Shown one piece after another: positions 53,187-63,560 of a stretch of DNA of 64,000 nt. Under the pieces are notes generated by a model. That model made no database searches and was not told the origin of the DNA. It saw nothing but the letters and a program-made list of their open reading frames with translations. Source of the DNA: Pollenia angustigena (Eukaryota > Arthropoda > Insecta > Diptera > Polleniidae); NCBI GenBank assembly GCA_930367215.1, contig OV884060.1:211361253-211425252 (forward strand), in the 5' to 3' direction. The position numbers were made by a program, and so were the translations under genes. The stretch's first letter is position 1; each line of letters begins with the position of its first letter.

Positions 53187-53941
53187 ATGGGCATTTCCTC
53201 AGAATGGTCTACCAGGATGAAAAAATAAAATGTTCATTATCATCGTCTTTTATTGTTTATTATTATAAAAAAGTTTTGTTCTTATAAAAGAATGGTTTCA
53301 TAGCATATCTCAGCTGTTTTACTTGAGGAAATTGGGCTGGAAACTGGAAAATTTTATATTTTTCTGTATTTTCTACTTCTAAAGACATTTTTATATACTT
53401 ATTTTACATGCAAGAAATATGTTATGTTTACACTCTTTCTTCACTATCTCTCCATTACAACCAATTGTAAAAGGAGTATTAAGTTTTTTTGTTAAGGAAA
53501 TTTGAAGACATTTATGGGAAAATGCGTGGTGATAATAATAAAAAAAACATATGGAAAAATCGTATCGAACCGTACGTTCGCGACCGGTAAATAAGCCAAT
53601 TAAACAAAAACCAAGAGAGATATTTTATTTTGTAAATACTGGATGGAGACCTACATTAATACACTTTTAAAATAAATTAATCACTTTTGAATATCCCGAT
53701 CCATTGCGCAGACATTTACATTTCACTACTGTCAGCCAAAGTTGACTTTTATTTTGCGTACGTTCGTGACCACACGTTTATAACTCTTATTATGAAAACT
53801 TAAACTCGATGAAATCTATCTTTTGCCCTAAACATAGAAGCTACCCATATGCTATCGAATCGAAAAAAAAATGTTAGGAAAAGTTTTGTTTTCTATATTA
53901 TTTGTACATTGGTGCGTTCGTGACCCCAGGAAATGCCCATA
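53187..53941. mobile_element. TIR element with ATGGGCATTTCC ends
   Basis: ATGGGCATTTCCTC and the complement of ATGGGCATTTCCTGGGG bound 755 bp with TA at the borders. Subterminal CGTTCGCGACC and CGTTCGTGACCACA words appear inside. Partner superfamily is unknown, but a TA duplication suggests Tc1/mariner-like. Confidence 0.6.
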
Positions 53942-54314
53942 TACATTTTGTTAAAGTTAAACGTTACCAGCACATAAACTTTTAATAAAACTAGGGGTTA
54001 CGAGTAGGACGTTAAATATTTAATCGGTGTGAACATAGGCTTACTTTTTTGTTTTTACTATAATTACATATTACAAAAAAAATTATTTGTAGATTTATAG
54101 CTTTATCCAATAAAAATAATACTTTTTATCAAAAATACATGACATTTATGACGATATTATTGTTTTTAAATATTTCAAAAATTTGGTCGGTTTCAAAAGA
54201 TTTTGGTAGGTTTTGCAGACAATTTTGGTCGGATAAAAATTTTTCAAACGGCAACCCTGCTGTAGATAAACATTGTATTTTAATGTTCTATAATGTTTCT
54301 TTTTTACATTGATA

Positions 54315-55050
54315 GAGAAATGAGCAAACAAAAAGTATTAGCAACGACCGCACCACGAACAGCTTGTGTGTGTATTGTGTATATGTTGTTTTTGTAAAAT
54401 TAATTTTGCTGGATTTTGTTTTTTTTTCGTATGTGTATTTTGTTTTTGTAAAAAATTTTTGGTTTTTTTAACAGCCAAAAGGGACGAACATTAATGAAAC
54501 AAACCGAGCACAAACACTATAAGCGTTTGTGTTTTCCACAAATCTACCGAACTGAACACAAAGGAGCGATATTTAGTGTTTATTTTCGAACACTGTTATA
54601 TACAGTATTTTAGTGTTCTGTACGGTAGAAATATGGAAAACACTAACGCTAATAGTGTTTGCGTTGTAATTATCTTTTAAAAAAAGGGTTTCTCTGTTTA
54701 TAATCTTTGTACACAATAAGAAAACTGTACCAAACCAATTCAAAATAAAGATGAAAACATTTCATTGCGTTCTGTTTTTCGTAAAAAACCAGAAACTTCG
54801 TTGTGTTTAGTTTAACACATTAATGTTCGTTCGTTTCTAGTTGTGCTTAGCGCCTTTTTGGCTTGTAAAGACAACAAATTTTTATTTTTACACAAAAAGA
54901 ATACAAACGCCAACAAAAAAAGATTTACAAAAACAAAACATGTACACAATGGACATACGGGCTATTCGGTCTGCGATTGTACACATTACCAAGCAAAAAC
55001 AACAAAACTAGTGAGAAGCGTTGATAAAATTTTTTGTTTGCTCATTTCTT
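54315..55050. mobile_element. Foldback element with AGAAATGAGCAAACAAAAA ends
   Basis: AGAAATGAGCAAACAAAAAG at 54315 pairs with TTTTTTGTTTGCTCATTTCT ending near 55049. Inner complementary blocks follow (GTGTGTATTGTGTATATG with ACATGTACACAATGGACATA). A smaller hairpin AAACACTAACGCTAATAGTG region lies at 54500-54680. No coding sequence: the 69-residue frame 54843-55052 is the right arm. Confidence 0.65.
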
Positions 55051-55997
55051 AATTATTTAAAAAAAAACACTACAGAACATTAAAAATAATGTATGTCCAC
55101 AGAATCGCTACAATTGTACTGTTTAGTAACAAAAAACAGAACACTACACAGTGCTTGTTACTTTCGTGAAAATAGATATGAACGTTTTTTAAGGTTGCGT
55201 ACTTATACACAAACACTAAAGAAATAGATATTGTTTCTGGGTGTGTAAACCTTACGCTAAAATAACGTCTGGTTTATTTTCGAACACTAATTTAAAGTGA
55301 TTGGCAACTTAGACAATTTAGCAAAGATACTTAAATGAAGTTTGTTTTCGAAGGCTTTTGTTTGTTTGGTCTATTAAAAATAAAATTCAACAATTTAATT
55401 AAAACCTCATTTTCATTTCGATTATTATTTTTTGTTTTTTTTTTTTCTTATTAAGTTTGTATTTTTTTCTTGTTAATTTTTTGTAAAACTTTCAATTTAC
55501 AAAATTATGTTGTTTTTTTTTTTTGGCATATAAAACCTTTAAAAATAAACAACCAAGTTGAAATTATTTTTGCGTGTCTATCTTTATTTCGACCTCCAAT
55601 AAGTACTTTTGTAAGGTTTTCTTTTTTCATAGTTGCTTTTGGCATAAAGTTTTCCTAAAGCATTTAAGTTTATTGCATAATGTTGTGTAGTTATTTGTTT
55701 TTTTTTTTTGTTTGTAAATTTTGCTAACTGTTTATTAAGACAGTGGTAGTGTTGGTAGTTGTAGTGATGTTTTTTTATATTAACTGGTTGTAGGTTGGTG
55801 TTTTTCCGCACACTTTGCCATTATTTTCTTGTTAATTACTAAGGAAGCAGCACAATGTGTTGAAGACCTATTCAAACTTGGCTTATGGCTGACTAAACCA
55901 TAATTTAAGGACTTAATTCATTTTTGTAGGAAATTAAAGAAAAATAAGCAATATAGTGTACTGTACACCAAAGAATACTGTACAATAGTGAAGTAAT
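55051..55997. other. No recognised gene
   Basis: T-rich DNA with GAACACTA-like words that continue the style of the adjacent foldback up to 55330. Frames at 55470-55811 are low-complexity. Confidence 0.35.
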
Positions 55998-56127
55998 CAG
56001 CCCAATTATGAACACAAATTCCCCGGGAGTTTGTTCCCTTTTCCCAATTTGACAATTGAAGTTACACATGAAGAAAAATGGGAAAAGGAAGAAAACTCCC
56101 TTGAAATTTTTATTCATAATTGGGCTG
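55998..56127. mobile_element. Palindromic MITE, CAGCCCAATTATGAA family
   Basis: CAGCCCAATTATGAACACAA and its complement (ATTCATAATTGGGCTG), with AATTCCCCGGGAGTTTGTTC inside the arm. AAT flanks both sides, a possible 3-bp duplication. Confidence 0.8.
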
Positions 56128-56280
56128 AATGTGTAATACAGTATATTACTATGCTGTAGGTTTTTCAATAAACTGAAGAAAGCAGTACAATTTATTTATT
56201 TATTACTTGCATTTAACCCGCTTCTTCGCGTCTCCCTTTCTTTTGTGGGCATATTTATTGTTTATGTTTTTAGGTTTTAA

Positions 56281-56968
56281 AAAAAAAGTACCAATATTTT
56301 TTTTTTGTAAAGGTTTTTTTCACTCAGCATCCTGCACCTTTAATTTTATGTTGCTAAGTTCAATATTATAGAAAAATCAAGAACGGAAAAGTAAAAGAAA
56401 GAAATTTAATTTCCCGTATTTTCCCTTTTTGGTACTTTTTTCCCCTATTGGAATATCAAAAATTTCGATGTTGTTGTGGGAACCCAAACTTTAATATGTA
56501 ACTGAATGGAGAAAAATGTTTTGGAAAAAAATAAAAAAGGTACGATTTTAACCCTATAAACATATAAATTTTGAAAAAGTACCAAATTTATTAGTATTTT
56601 TTAGATAAGTTACGAATTTTATAAAGTCTTTATTTCTATGTTTATTGACATAAAAGATAGATGGGGTGACAAAAAAGTTTCAAAATATAGATTTTACTCG
56701 TTTACTTCCCAAAAGGGCGGATTTGCAAAAAAGTACCAGACACCGGTCTGCTTATTTTTTTAATGAACAACGATTAGAAATTAAATTTTTTTGTATCTCT
56801 TTCAGATGAGGAGTTATGATGTAAGCGAATTTACACGTTTTTACTCTTTTTACCCCCTTATGGATTGATTTGCCGAGAGACCAAGCTTTGGTCCAAGTTT
56901 TAACATCTTAGCTTTAGGCATGTAGGCTGTGCGATGATGAGTCAGTAACGTTACAATTATATAGTATA
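56281..56968. repeat. Fragment of the GTACC/GGTACTTTT repeat family with flank
   Basis: 56281-56620 matches 34280-34610 (CTCAGCATCCTGCACCTTTA, ATTTTGAAAAAGTACCAAAT). 56640-56890 matches the DNA around 41510-41705 and 33710-33735. No gene. Confidence 0.65.
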
Positions 56969-56970
56969 CT

Positions 56971-57670
56971 GCTTTAACCACGTTTGAAAACTCTTCCTTT
57001 AATAGTTTTTCAGTTGAGAGATATTTAATATATGCATCCTATGAGAGGTATTTTCCCCCCGGTGCCTACCCACTTTATTTTTATTTCAAAAGTGTAGTAT
57101 ACCATAAGAGTGACTTCTACAAAGTTTGAACATTCTCACTATAGCAGTTCTTAGGATATGCGATACTAAACATTGGCGTCCTATGGGGGTACCACTTCCC
57201 CCGCTGTTATTTTATTTCAATTTTGGGGTTCAGAAGATCCTACTACCAAAAGTTCAACAAAATGCGTGCAGCGGCTCTTATTAATATTTCTATCTATGAG
57301 GGGTACCGCTCCTCCTCTGTCTACCCCGCCCATTTTTATAATGAAATTTATAGTTTACCATAATAGTAGCTTTAACCACGTTTGAAGACTCTCCCTTTAA
57401 TAGTTCTTCAGTTGAGCGATATTTAATATATGCATCCTATGGGCGGTATTTCCCCCTGCGCCTACCTGCTTTATTTTTACTTTCAAACGTGTAGTATACC
57501 ATAAGAGTGACTTCTACAAAGTTTGAACATTCTCACTATAACAGTTCCTAAGATATGCGATATTAAACATTTGCGTCCTATGGGGGGTACTATTTCCCCC
57601 GCTGCTATTTTATTTCACTTTTGGGGCTAGAAGATCCTTCTACCAAAAGTTCAACAAAATGCGAAGTAGC
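56971..57670. repeat. Tandem duplication, 398-bp unit
   Basis: GCTTTAACCACGTTTGAA begins at 56971 and 57369, and both units continue through AATATATGCATCCTATG, CATAAGAGTGACTTCTACAA and CCAAAAGTTCAACAAAATGC. The second unit is truncated. 70- and 73-residue frames in the units are paralogous but lack any domain. Confidence 0.85.
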
Positions 57671-57860
57671 CTATTTTATTTTTAGGGCTCACGTGATGTT
57701 ACTGTACAAATTTCAGGAAAATCGGTTCAGTAGTTTAGGAGTCTATAAGCCAACAAACAAACAAACATTTTTAATTTTTATATATATAGAGATCTTGCAG
57801 CTCTGCTGCGGTAATCAGTTTAATCCTGTATTGAATAAATAATATTGTTCCCTACAGTTA
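57671..57860. repeat. Element tail with CAAA microsatellite
   Basis: AAATCGGTTCAGTAGTTTAG then CCAACAAACAAACAAAC and a TATATATAGAG end, a tail type seen in many insect repeats. Family not assigned. Confidence 0.5.
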
Positions 57861-58059
57861 AGTTTAACTGTACAGCCTGGGGATGGGGTATTTCACTTGT
57901 GCAGAAAGCTATTTCCCAAGCATCTCACTACTTCCGGTCTTGTACCAAGTATCCGCTGGTCATGCGTTTCAGATACCCATCTAACCGCAGCTAGAGTCAG
58001 AAGGCGGACAACTGAGTATCCTGAATGGCAAACCAACAACGTTGCGGCTCAGCTAACTA
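57861..58059. other. GC-richer segment of unknown origin
   Basis: Composition is distinctly higher in G/C than its surroundings, with no long frame and no motif I recognise. It may be an old retroelement 5' portion. Confidence 0.35.
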
Positions 58060-58570
58060 GATGACAATGAACTGGGGACATCGTTCATTTTATTTTTTGG
58101 GGAGTTAGTACATATGACAGCCGGTCTTTGTTATACCATAGAGGAGAAAATTCTTGAGCCCGGCCAAAGGCCGGCTATTCAGAGAAGCTTTAGTTAGCGA
58201 AGCCGGTCTTTGTTATACCATAGAGAAGAAAATCCTTGCGCCGGCCGAAGGCCGGCTATACAGAGAAGCTTTAGTTAGCGAAGCCGGTCTTTGTAATACC
58301 ATGGAGGCCCAAAACAATTTCTATATTTTTTTAATTTGGGGACTTAGTTTTGACTTTCATTAGAGGACTTTTTTCACTCTTGTGGAATTTTGGTGAAATT
58401 GGGGTCTTAGTTCATTCCTGTTTAGGGACTTGGTTCACATGTTTGGGGGCTTAGTTCATATTGGCTTTTTCGGGTTTTTTCCATAAATGAACGACGTCCC
58501 CAAATTTGGGGACTTAGTTCATTTTGGGTTTGGGGAGTACGTTCATTGGGGACTTAGTTCATACCGCCTA
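58060..58570. repeat. GGGGACTTAGTTCAT repeats with an 81-bp GGCCGG tandem block
   Basis: GGGGACTTAGTTCAT and variants occur about eight times from 58330 to 58570 and in reverse (ATGAACGACGTCCCC). Embedded is a tandem block of about 2.5 units of 81-82 bp starting at 58120, 58202 and 58283. Each unit has GCCGGTCTTTGTTATACC, CGGCCGAAGGCCGG and GAAGCTTTAGTTAGCGAA. The block is related to 2697-2842. Confidence 0.85.
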
Positions 58571-60052
58571 ACAATTAATGGCTCTTAGTTTCTTTTAGGA
58601 ACCACAGGACATGATATATATTATCACTTAAAGTACCGCACACTGCAGTTCAAGCCATTAATGTGCTCTTTCATACAACTGTCTACCTGTCATTTTACTA
58701 TTTACTGAATAACAGCAATACAAATGAAGACAAAAAAAAAACTCTTACAACAACGGAAAAATCTTTTTTTCTGACAATTTTTTTTTTTTTTTTTTTTTGC
58801 ATACAAAACCACCAGCAAATAACTACAACACACAAAAAAATCATGCCAAAGTATTTAAACGTTGAATAAATTTTTTTGTTAAAGTACCTCAAACAGTTAG
58901 TACCTCATTGATACTTATTTTTATGTGTTGTCTAAAATACAATTGCCACGCATTTAGAATTTTGTAAATATTTTTTTTCGTTCGTTCGTCTGTTTTTAAA
59001 CATTTAACTGTTTAAAAGAGTTTGTTTCGTTTCGTTTTTTTTTTAATTCAAACAAAACTTTACTCTTTAGAATTCTAATTAGTCGAGTCAATGGTACTAA
59101 ATAGTAGAAACAACAACAATAGCTTAGCAAGATGGTGCAAGTAGCTTAAGGTTTAGAAGCTGCACTAGTAGCTGGTAGAGTTGGTGCTATCGACCCCCCG
59201 GTCTAGTATAAAATGAATGACTTTGAGTAGTTAATAGTTGGTGGTAGTATTACAAGGCAAGACAATGTTATCAAATGTTATTAATCTTTTCTCTATTATT
59301 TTTATTTTTGTTTTTTTTTTCAAATTAAAATTCAAAACAAAACAGTAGTTAGTGTAAAAATTGTATTATTGTTTTTCATTTGCCTTAATGCAAAATAATA
59401 GAACTTTTAAATTGTTATCAGATCTTTAAATTTTAACAAGACCTTAAATTATGCATTCATAAATTAACTAAATAGAATGGACTGAGGCAATAAGAAATCT
59501 CCTTTTTTGTAAAAACTAATTGTAACGGTTGTTTTTGGTATAATTTGAAAATGCATTTCAAAAAAAAATTAATTTATTTAAAAATTTTAGCCATTCCTAG
59601 TCACGATATTTTTCATCTATCTGGCAACCTGTGAATACCGCTATAAAATAGCTGCTCTATTGTTTAGGCCAGAAACGAATCGATCGAAATTGGGATACTT
59701 TATTGTTAAATGAAGAGTCTTTGTATTTGCATTAGTCAACACAAATCTCAGTCAAACGGTACTAGGTCTGGATTATAAGGAAGTTGAGGCTAACCTTCCA
59801 ACGACTAATATTTTATTAGTTTTTAACCGTTTTTGCAACATGTGCCAAGCTTTGTCATTTTAAAATATTTCATTGGGTTTCAATTCAAAACTCGCTTCAA
59901 AAGAATCTATTGTGTTTTTTTACGTTCCTCTGTGATCGTCTGGTGCGATTTTAGCTGCTCCTAATAGATGGAATTCATCTTATTTCACCAAATTCAGGTC
60001 ATAAAAGGGATATTCGTCTTTGTCGTTAAATCGGCTGGTTTGCCGGTGTTCA
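58571..60052. other. No recognised gene
   Basis: AT-rich with a long T run near 58778-58798 (translated as overlapping F- and K-rich frames). 59080-59230 is less AT-rich and non-repetitive to my eye, but shows no splice-bounded ORF. Confidence 0.35.
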
Positions 60053-60634
60053 CATACCAGTCATAACCGCAAAAAAGCTTAAGCGACAAAAACAATATTT
60101 TACAGGAGAATGTTTTTGTTATTTTATTTCATTTTAAATGAGCCAATTTAGACTAGACTAATTTTTAGTCGGATTAACTTTTGTTCTTTCCAAACTACAC
60201 TAGATTAATTATTCTGGCATAAAATTGTATAAGTACACGCAGGTTTGTATGTGTTAGTATTTTTTTGTATGCAAAAAAGAAAACACTGAACCTGTTTTTT
60301 CATAAGTGTGTATGTATTGGTTTTGTTCTGCTAATGCGGGGTTGAAGCTGGATTAAAAATTATGCCAACCAAAAACGACTATCTTCACCTCTTTCGCCCA
60401 CAAACTGTCGTTTTCTGCCAGAACAATTAGTCTAGTCTAAATTGGCTTATTTTGTATGAAGGTTGTCGCTTACGATAAAATTGTTTTTGCTATTAAATCG
60501 TAACGGTAATTTATGGGACATGACATGACATTTAAAGCGATGATGCAAGTGTTGCCAATAAAGTTATTTATTAAAAAAACGAAAATGATGTCGCTTAAGA
60601 TTTTTTGCGGTAATGCCTCGATATGATTTTTTAC
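60053..60634. mobile_element. MITE, second copy of the 23064 family, interrupted
   Basis: It shares TTGTCGCTTACGATAAAATT and GATGATGCAAGTGTTGCCAA with 23064-23327 and has inverted outer ends (AACCGCAAAAAAGCTTAAGC and complement). It is split by 60140-60448. Confidence 0.75.
60140..60448. mobile_element. MITE, GAGCCAATTTAGACTAGACT ends
   Basis: AGCCAATTTAGACTAGACTA and its complement enclose about 309 bp without ORF. Comparison with the uninterrupted copy at 23064 confirms it as an insertion. Confidence 0.8.
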
Positions 60635-61205
60635 ACCTCAAAATCCACACTTGTGATTCGCACAAACCATCTCTTGCTTTTTAAAGGCTCTAGAACATAT
60701 ACAGGATAAGCTTCAGTCAGCTTCAATAAATTCTGTAGTCTCAAAGCAAAAAAATCTGTTTTTAATACTTTTTTTTTTTTTTGACTTTAATATGACAAAT
60801 CGTTATCCTTTAAAGCCATATAATTTATTTTACCCTGCGGCCACACGATCAAGTTGTTCTTGATAGTAGTTTACATATACTGCTTGTCAAAACTTACATA
60901 AACTGAAACCTGTGACGTATGCTGCTTTCAATTTATAAGCAATTTACTTTCCTGATGTCATCAAAAAAACAATTTTTAAAGAAAAACATGTTAGTCTGAG
61001 TTCATACGGCTCATGTCTTATTGGCAGGATTCCTTCTTTTTCTTCTTTGAACATGAATTGGCGTTCAAATGATTCATGTCATGTTGACGGCATGTGCTTT
61101 TTTGATATTGAAAACAATAACAAAATTAAACAAGTAAGAAAGTATCGTCGGTCAAGCCCGACCATATGATACCCTACACCACAGTGCTTAAAATGGTGCT
61201 TACTG

Positions 61206-61792
61206 GTAAGCAGGTTTGTAAGGGAGAGAAGCACAATTCCCCCTTACAAACCTGCTTACAAGAGGCATGATTTTTATATGGCGAATTCCCACTTGGAAGC
61301 ACTACTTTTTTGTAAAATCATTGCGTTTTTCATGGCTTACATTATTCCGTGAAGGAATAGCTTCCAAAAACCGCAGCTTTCATACCTTTGATTAATTGCT
61401 TCTATACTGTATACAACAGTATAGAAGCAGAAACTTATGCAAAAGAACAAAAGCAAAACAAACACACAACACAGTTAACATGTAATTTTTAAACTAGAAA
61501 AAAACTGTACGCAAATTAAAAAGAAAATAACAACAAATCTTGTAATTGACCACACAAAAATTGCGTCCTCTCTGCTCAAAAACAATTTGCCGACTGATTG
61601 CGTAATAAAAAAGAAGTAATTTTTAGCATCTGTTGTTTTCGATTACATGTCGGGAATAATCGTAAACACATTTTGAAATCATTGCAATACAACGTGCTTC
61701 CATGAAAGGGATTAACCGAAGCACTTTGAACTTTGGTCGTAAGTTTTTTCTTTTAAATAATCAATTCAACTACTCCCTTACAACCTGCTTAC
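61206..61792. mobile_element. Inverted-repeat unit with GTAAGCAGGTTTGTAAGGG ends
   Basis: GTAAGCAGGTTTGTAAGGG (61206-61224) is perfectly complementary to 61241-61259 and nearly so to 61775-61792 (CCCTTACAACCTGCTTAC). The outer pair likely marks a MITE whose left end is duplicated and inverted. A second hairpin, CTTCTATACTGT/ACAGTATAGAAG, lies near 61407-61437. Confidence 0.6.
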
Positions 61793-61899
61793 TTATAAGG
61801 AATTATGCGAAGCTATTAAATAATTTTCATTTACTTATATTAAAAATTTACTTCAATGGTTTTCGCTTCCCTGTTGCTTCTAAGTATGTAGTATGTAAT

Positions 61900-63116
61900 C
61901 AGGGTTGTTAGATGTGACGATTTTTCGTCATTTTGACGATTTTTTTGTGAAAATACAGTAAAATGACGATTGACGATTTTTAAACTAAAAGTAATAGTGT
62001 TATGACGATTTTCTGGCATCAGTAAAACGGAATATTAACAATTGTATTGGGAACAGTTCAAAACGTACAAATCATTTTTCGATATACAAAAATTATTAGA
62101 AATTAAACAAAAAAGTTGTTCCCCCATCACAAACCAGGTGGTTTTCATTAGAAGCACAAGTAACTCGAATTCTACAATTAAATGAATGCCCCGATTTGCG
62201 TCGGTCCTATTTGGTCCGCTTTTTAAAAATTGGTTAAATCCGCTTTGCGTTTTAATGATTTCGATTTGCGTCGCTACATACGATTTCATTTTTTCGCTGA
62301 AGTCATAATCATATTTGAAGAATTTTTCTATTTGCGTGTAAAAAGCCGAATTCCCATTTAATTCTGTTTCGTAAGTTATTCTAAGTATAGTTGAGTGTTA
62401 GGAAGTAAGAAGTTAGTTCTTAATAAGAAGTTGTGTAGAAAAATGAGTGCAAAGTGAAGAAAATGCACTCGTTTGGAACTAAAATTGGACGTCATAAATC
62501 GTTTCAAGGCGGCTAAAAGACGGTTGATTTAGACAGAACCCTTGGTTTATCACCTTCAACAGTAAAAACAATTAGTGATAGCGCTAAAATATAATCATTT
62601 AGAGATAGCTCAAGTTAATATCAAATGAGATTTTATTTTTTATTTACAGCCCAATTATGAATAAAAATTCCCCGGGAGTTTTTTCCCTTTTTCCATTTTT
62701 ACAATTGAATTTACATAGGAAAATTGGGAGCAGGGAGAAAACTTCCGGGGAATTTTTATTCATAATTAGGCTGTTTATGTTTTTTGAATATGGGTAAATA
62801 AAATAAATAAATGTTTGTTATGTTTTTATGAAAATATATTTTTTGTTATGTATTTCTTTTCAAATGATAAATATATTTCAGCCCACTTGCTGAAATAAAT
62901 AGAATAAAACTTAACCTTATCACTTTCTTTATCATAAATATAATTTCTTGATAAAAATTTAGATTTTTGAACCACTCAATGCAATAAATTGTCTCTAATT
63001 TGTAAAATTTAAATAGTTGACGATTTGTTGACGATTTTGTTAACTGTCCATGACGATTTTGACGAATTTTGTTGAAACTTTTGACGATTTTTAAAGAAAA
63101 AAGCCTAACAACCCTG
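61900..63116. mobile_element. hAT-like element, TSD TATGTAAT
   Basis: CAGGGTTGTTAG and its complement CTAACAACCCTG end the element, with perfect TATGTAAT octamers at 61892-61899 and 63117-63124. TTGACGATTTTT words repeat near both ends. The 130-residue minus frame (62846-63238) runs across the border and is not a gene. No transposase. Confidence 0.87.
62647..62773. mobile_element. Palindromic MITE, CAGCCCAATTATGAA family
   Basis: CAGCCCAATTATGAATAAAA and its near-complement, with AAAATTCCCCGGGAGTTTTT in the arm. TTTA flanks both sides. It is nested in the hAT-like element, the innermost level of the nest. Confidence 0.82.
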
Positions 63117-63193
63117 TATGTAATAGCCAGCGCATATATCAGCGCTCTTGTACTTTTCTTGCTTCCGAAAACCTTAAAATTTTTTACTGGGTT

Positions 63194-63560
63194 ATGTGTC
63201 CATGTAAATATGGATTTATCTATGTTTATAAACTTCATGAAAATCGGTTTGAAAGTTTGTGAGAGGCAGAAATTGCCCTCTGCCTCCCCTTGTGGTCCTT
63301 TTTTTTAAAAACTGTATAGCTAATGTGTCCCTATAAATATGGATCTATCTATGTTTTAAATTTCATTAAAATCGGTTTGAGAGGCAGAAATTGCCCCTAT
63401 CTCCCCTCGTGGTCCGATTTTTTTAAAAATTTATACATTTTGTGTCCATATAGATATGGTTCTATCTATGTTTTAAATTTCATTAAAATCGGTTTGATAG
63501 TTTCTGAGAGGAAGAAATTTCCCCCTATCTTCCCTCGTGGTCCTACGATTCGGCCCATTT
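63194..63560. repeat. Tandem array, three units of 117-129 bp
   Basis: TGTGTCC begins units near 63195, 63324 and 63441. Each has ATATGGATCTATCTATGTTT-like text, CATTAAAATCGGTTTGA and CCTCGTGGTCC. The 91-residue frame through two units (63323-63598) is repeat-derived. Confidence 0.88.

Larger units (their letters stand above)
51609..54259. mobile_element. hAT-like element, TSD CTGTAGAT, 2.65 kb with nested MITEs
   Basis: The ends CAGGGTTGCCGAACATGG and the complement CAGGGTTGCCGTTTG are flanked by perfect CTGTAGAT octamers (51601-51608, 54260-54267). TTTGGTCGGAT-like words repeat near both ends as subterminal repeats. Elements at 51790-52715, 52941-53052 and 53187-53941 account for most of the interior. 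No transposase remains. Confidence 0.87.

Noticed and set aside
62846..63238. 130-residue minus-strand open frame, one of the longer ones
   Set aside because: It runs across the border of the hAT-like element (63116) into unrelated DNA and lacks any recognisable motif.
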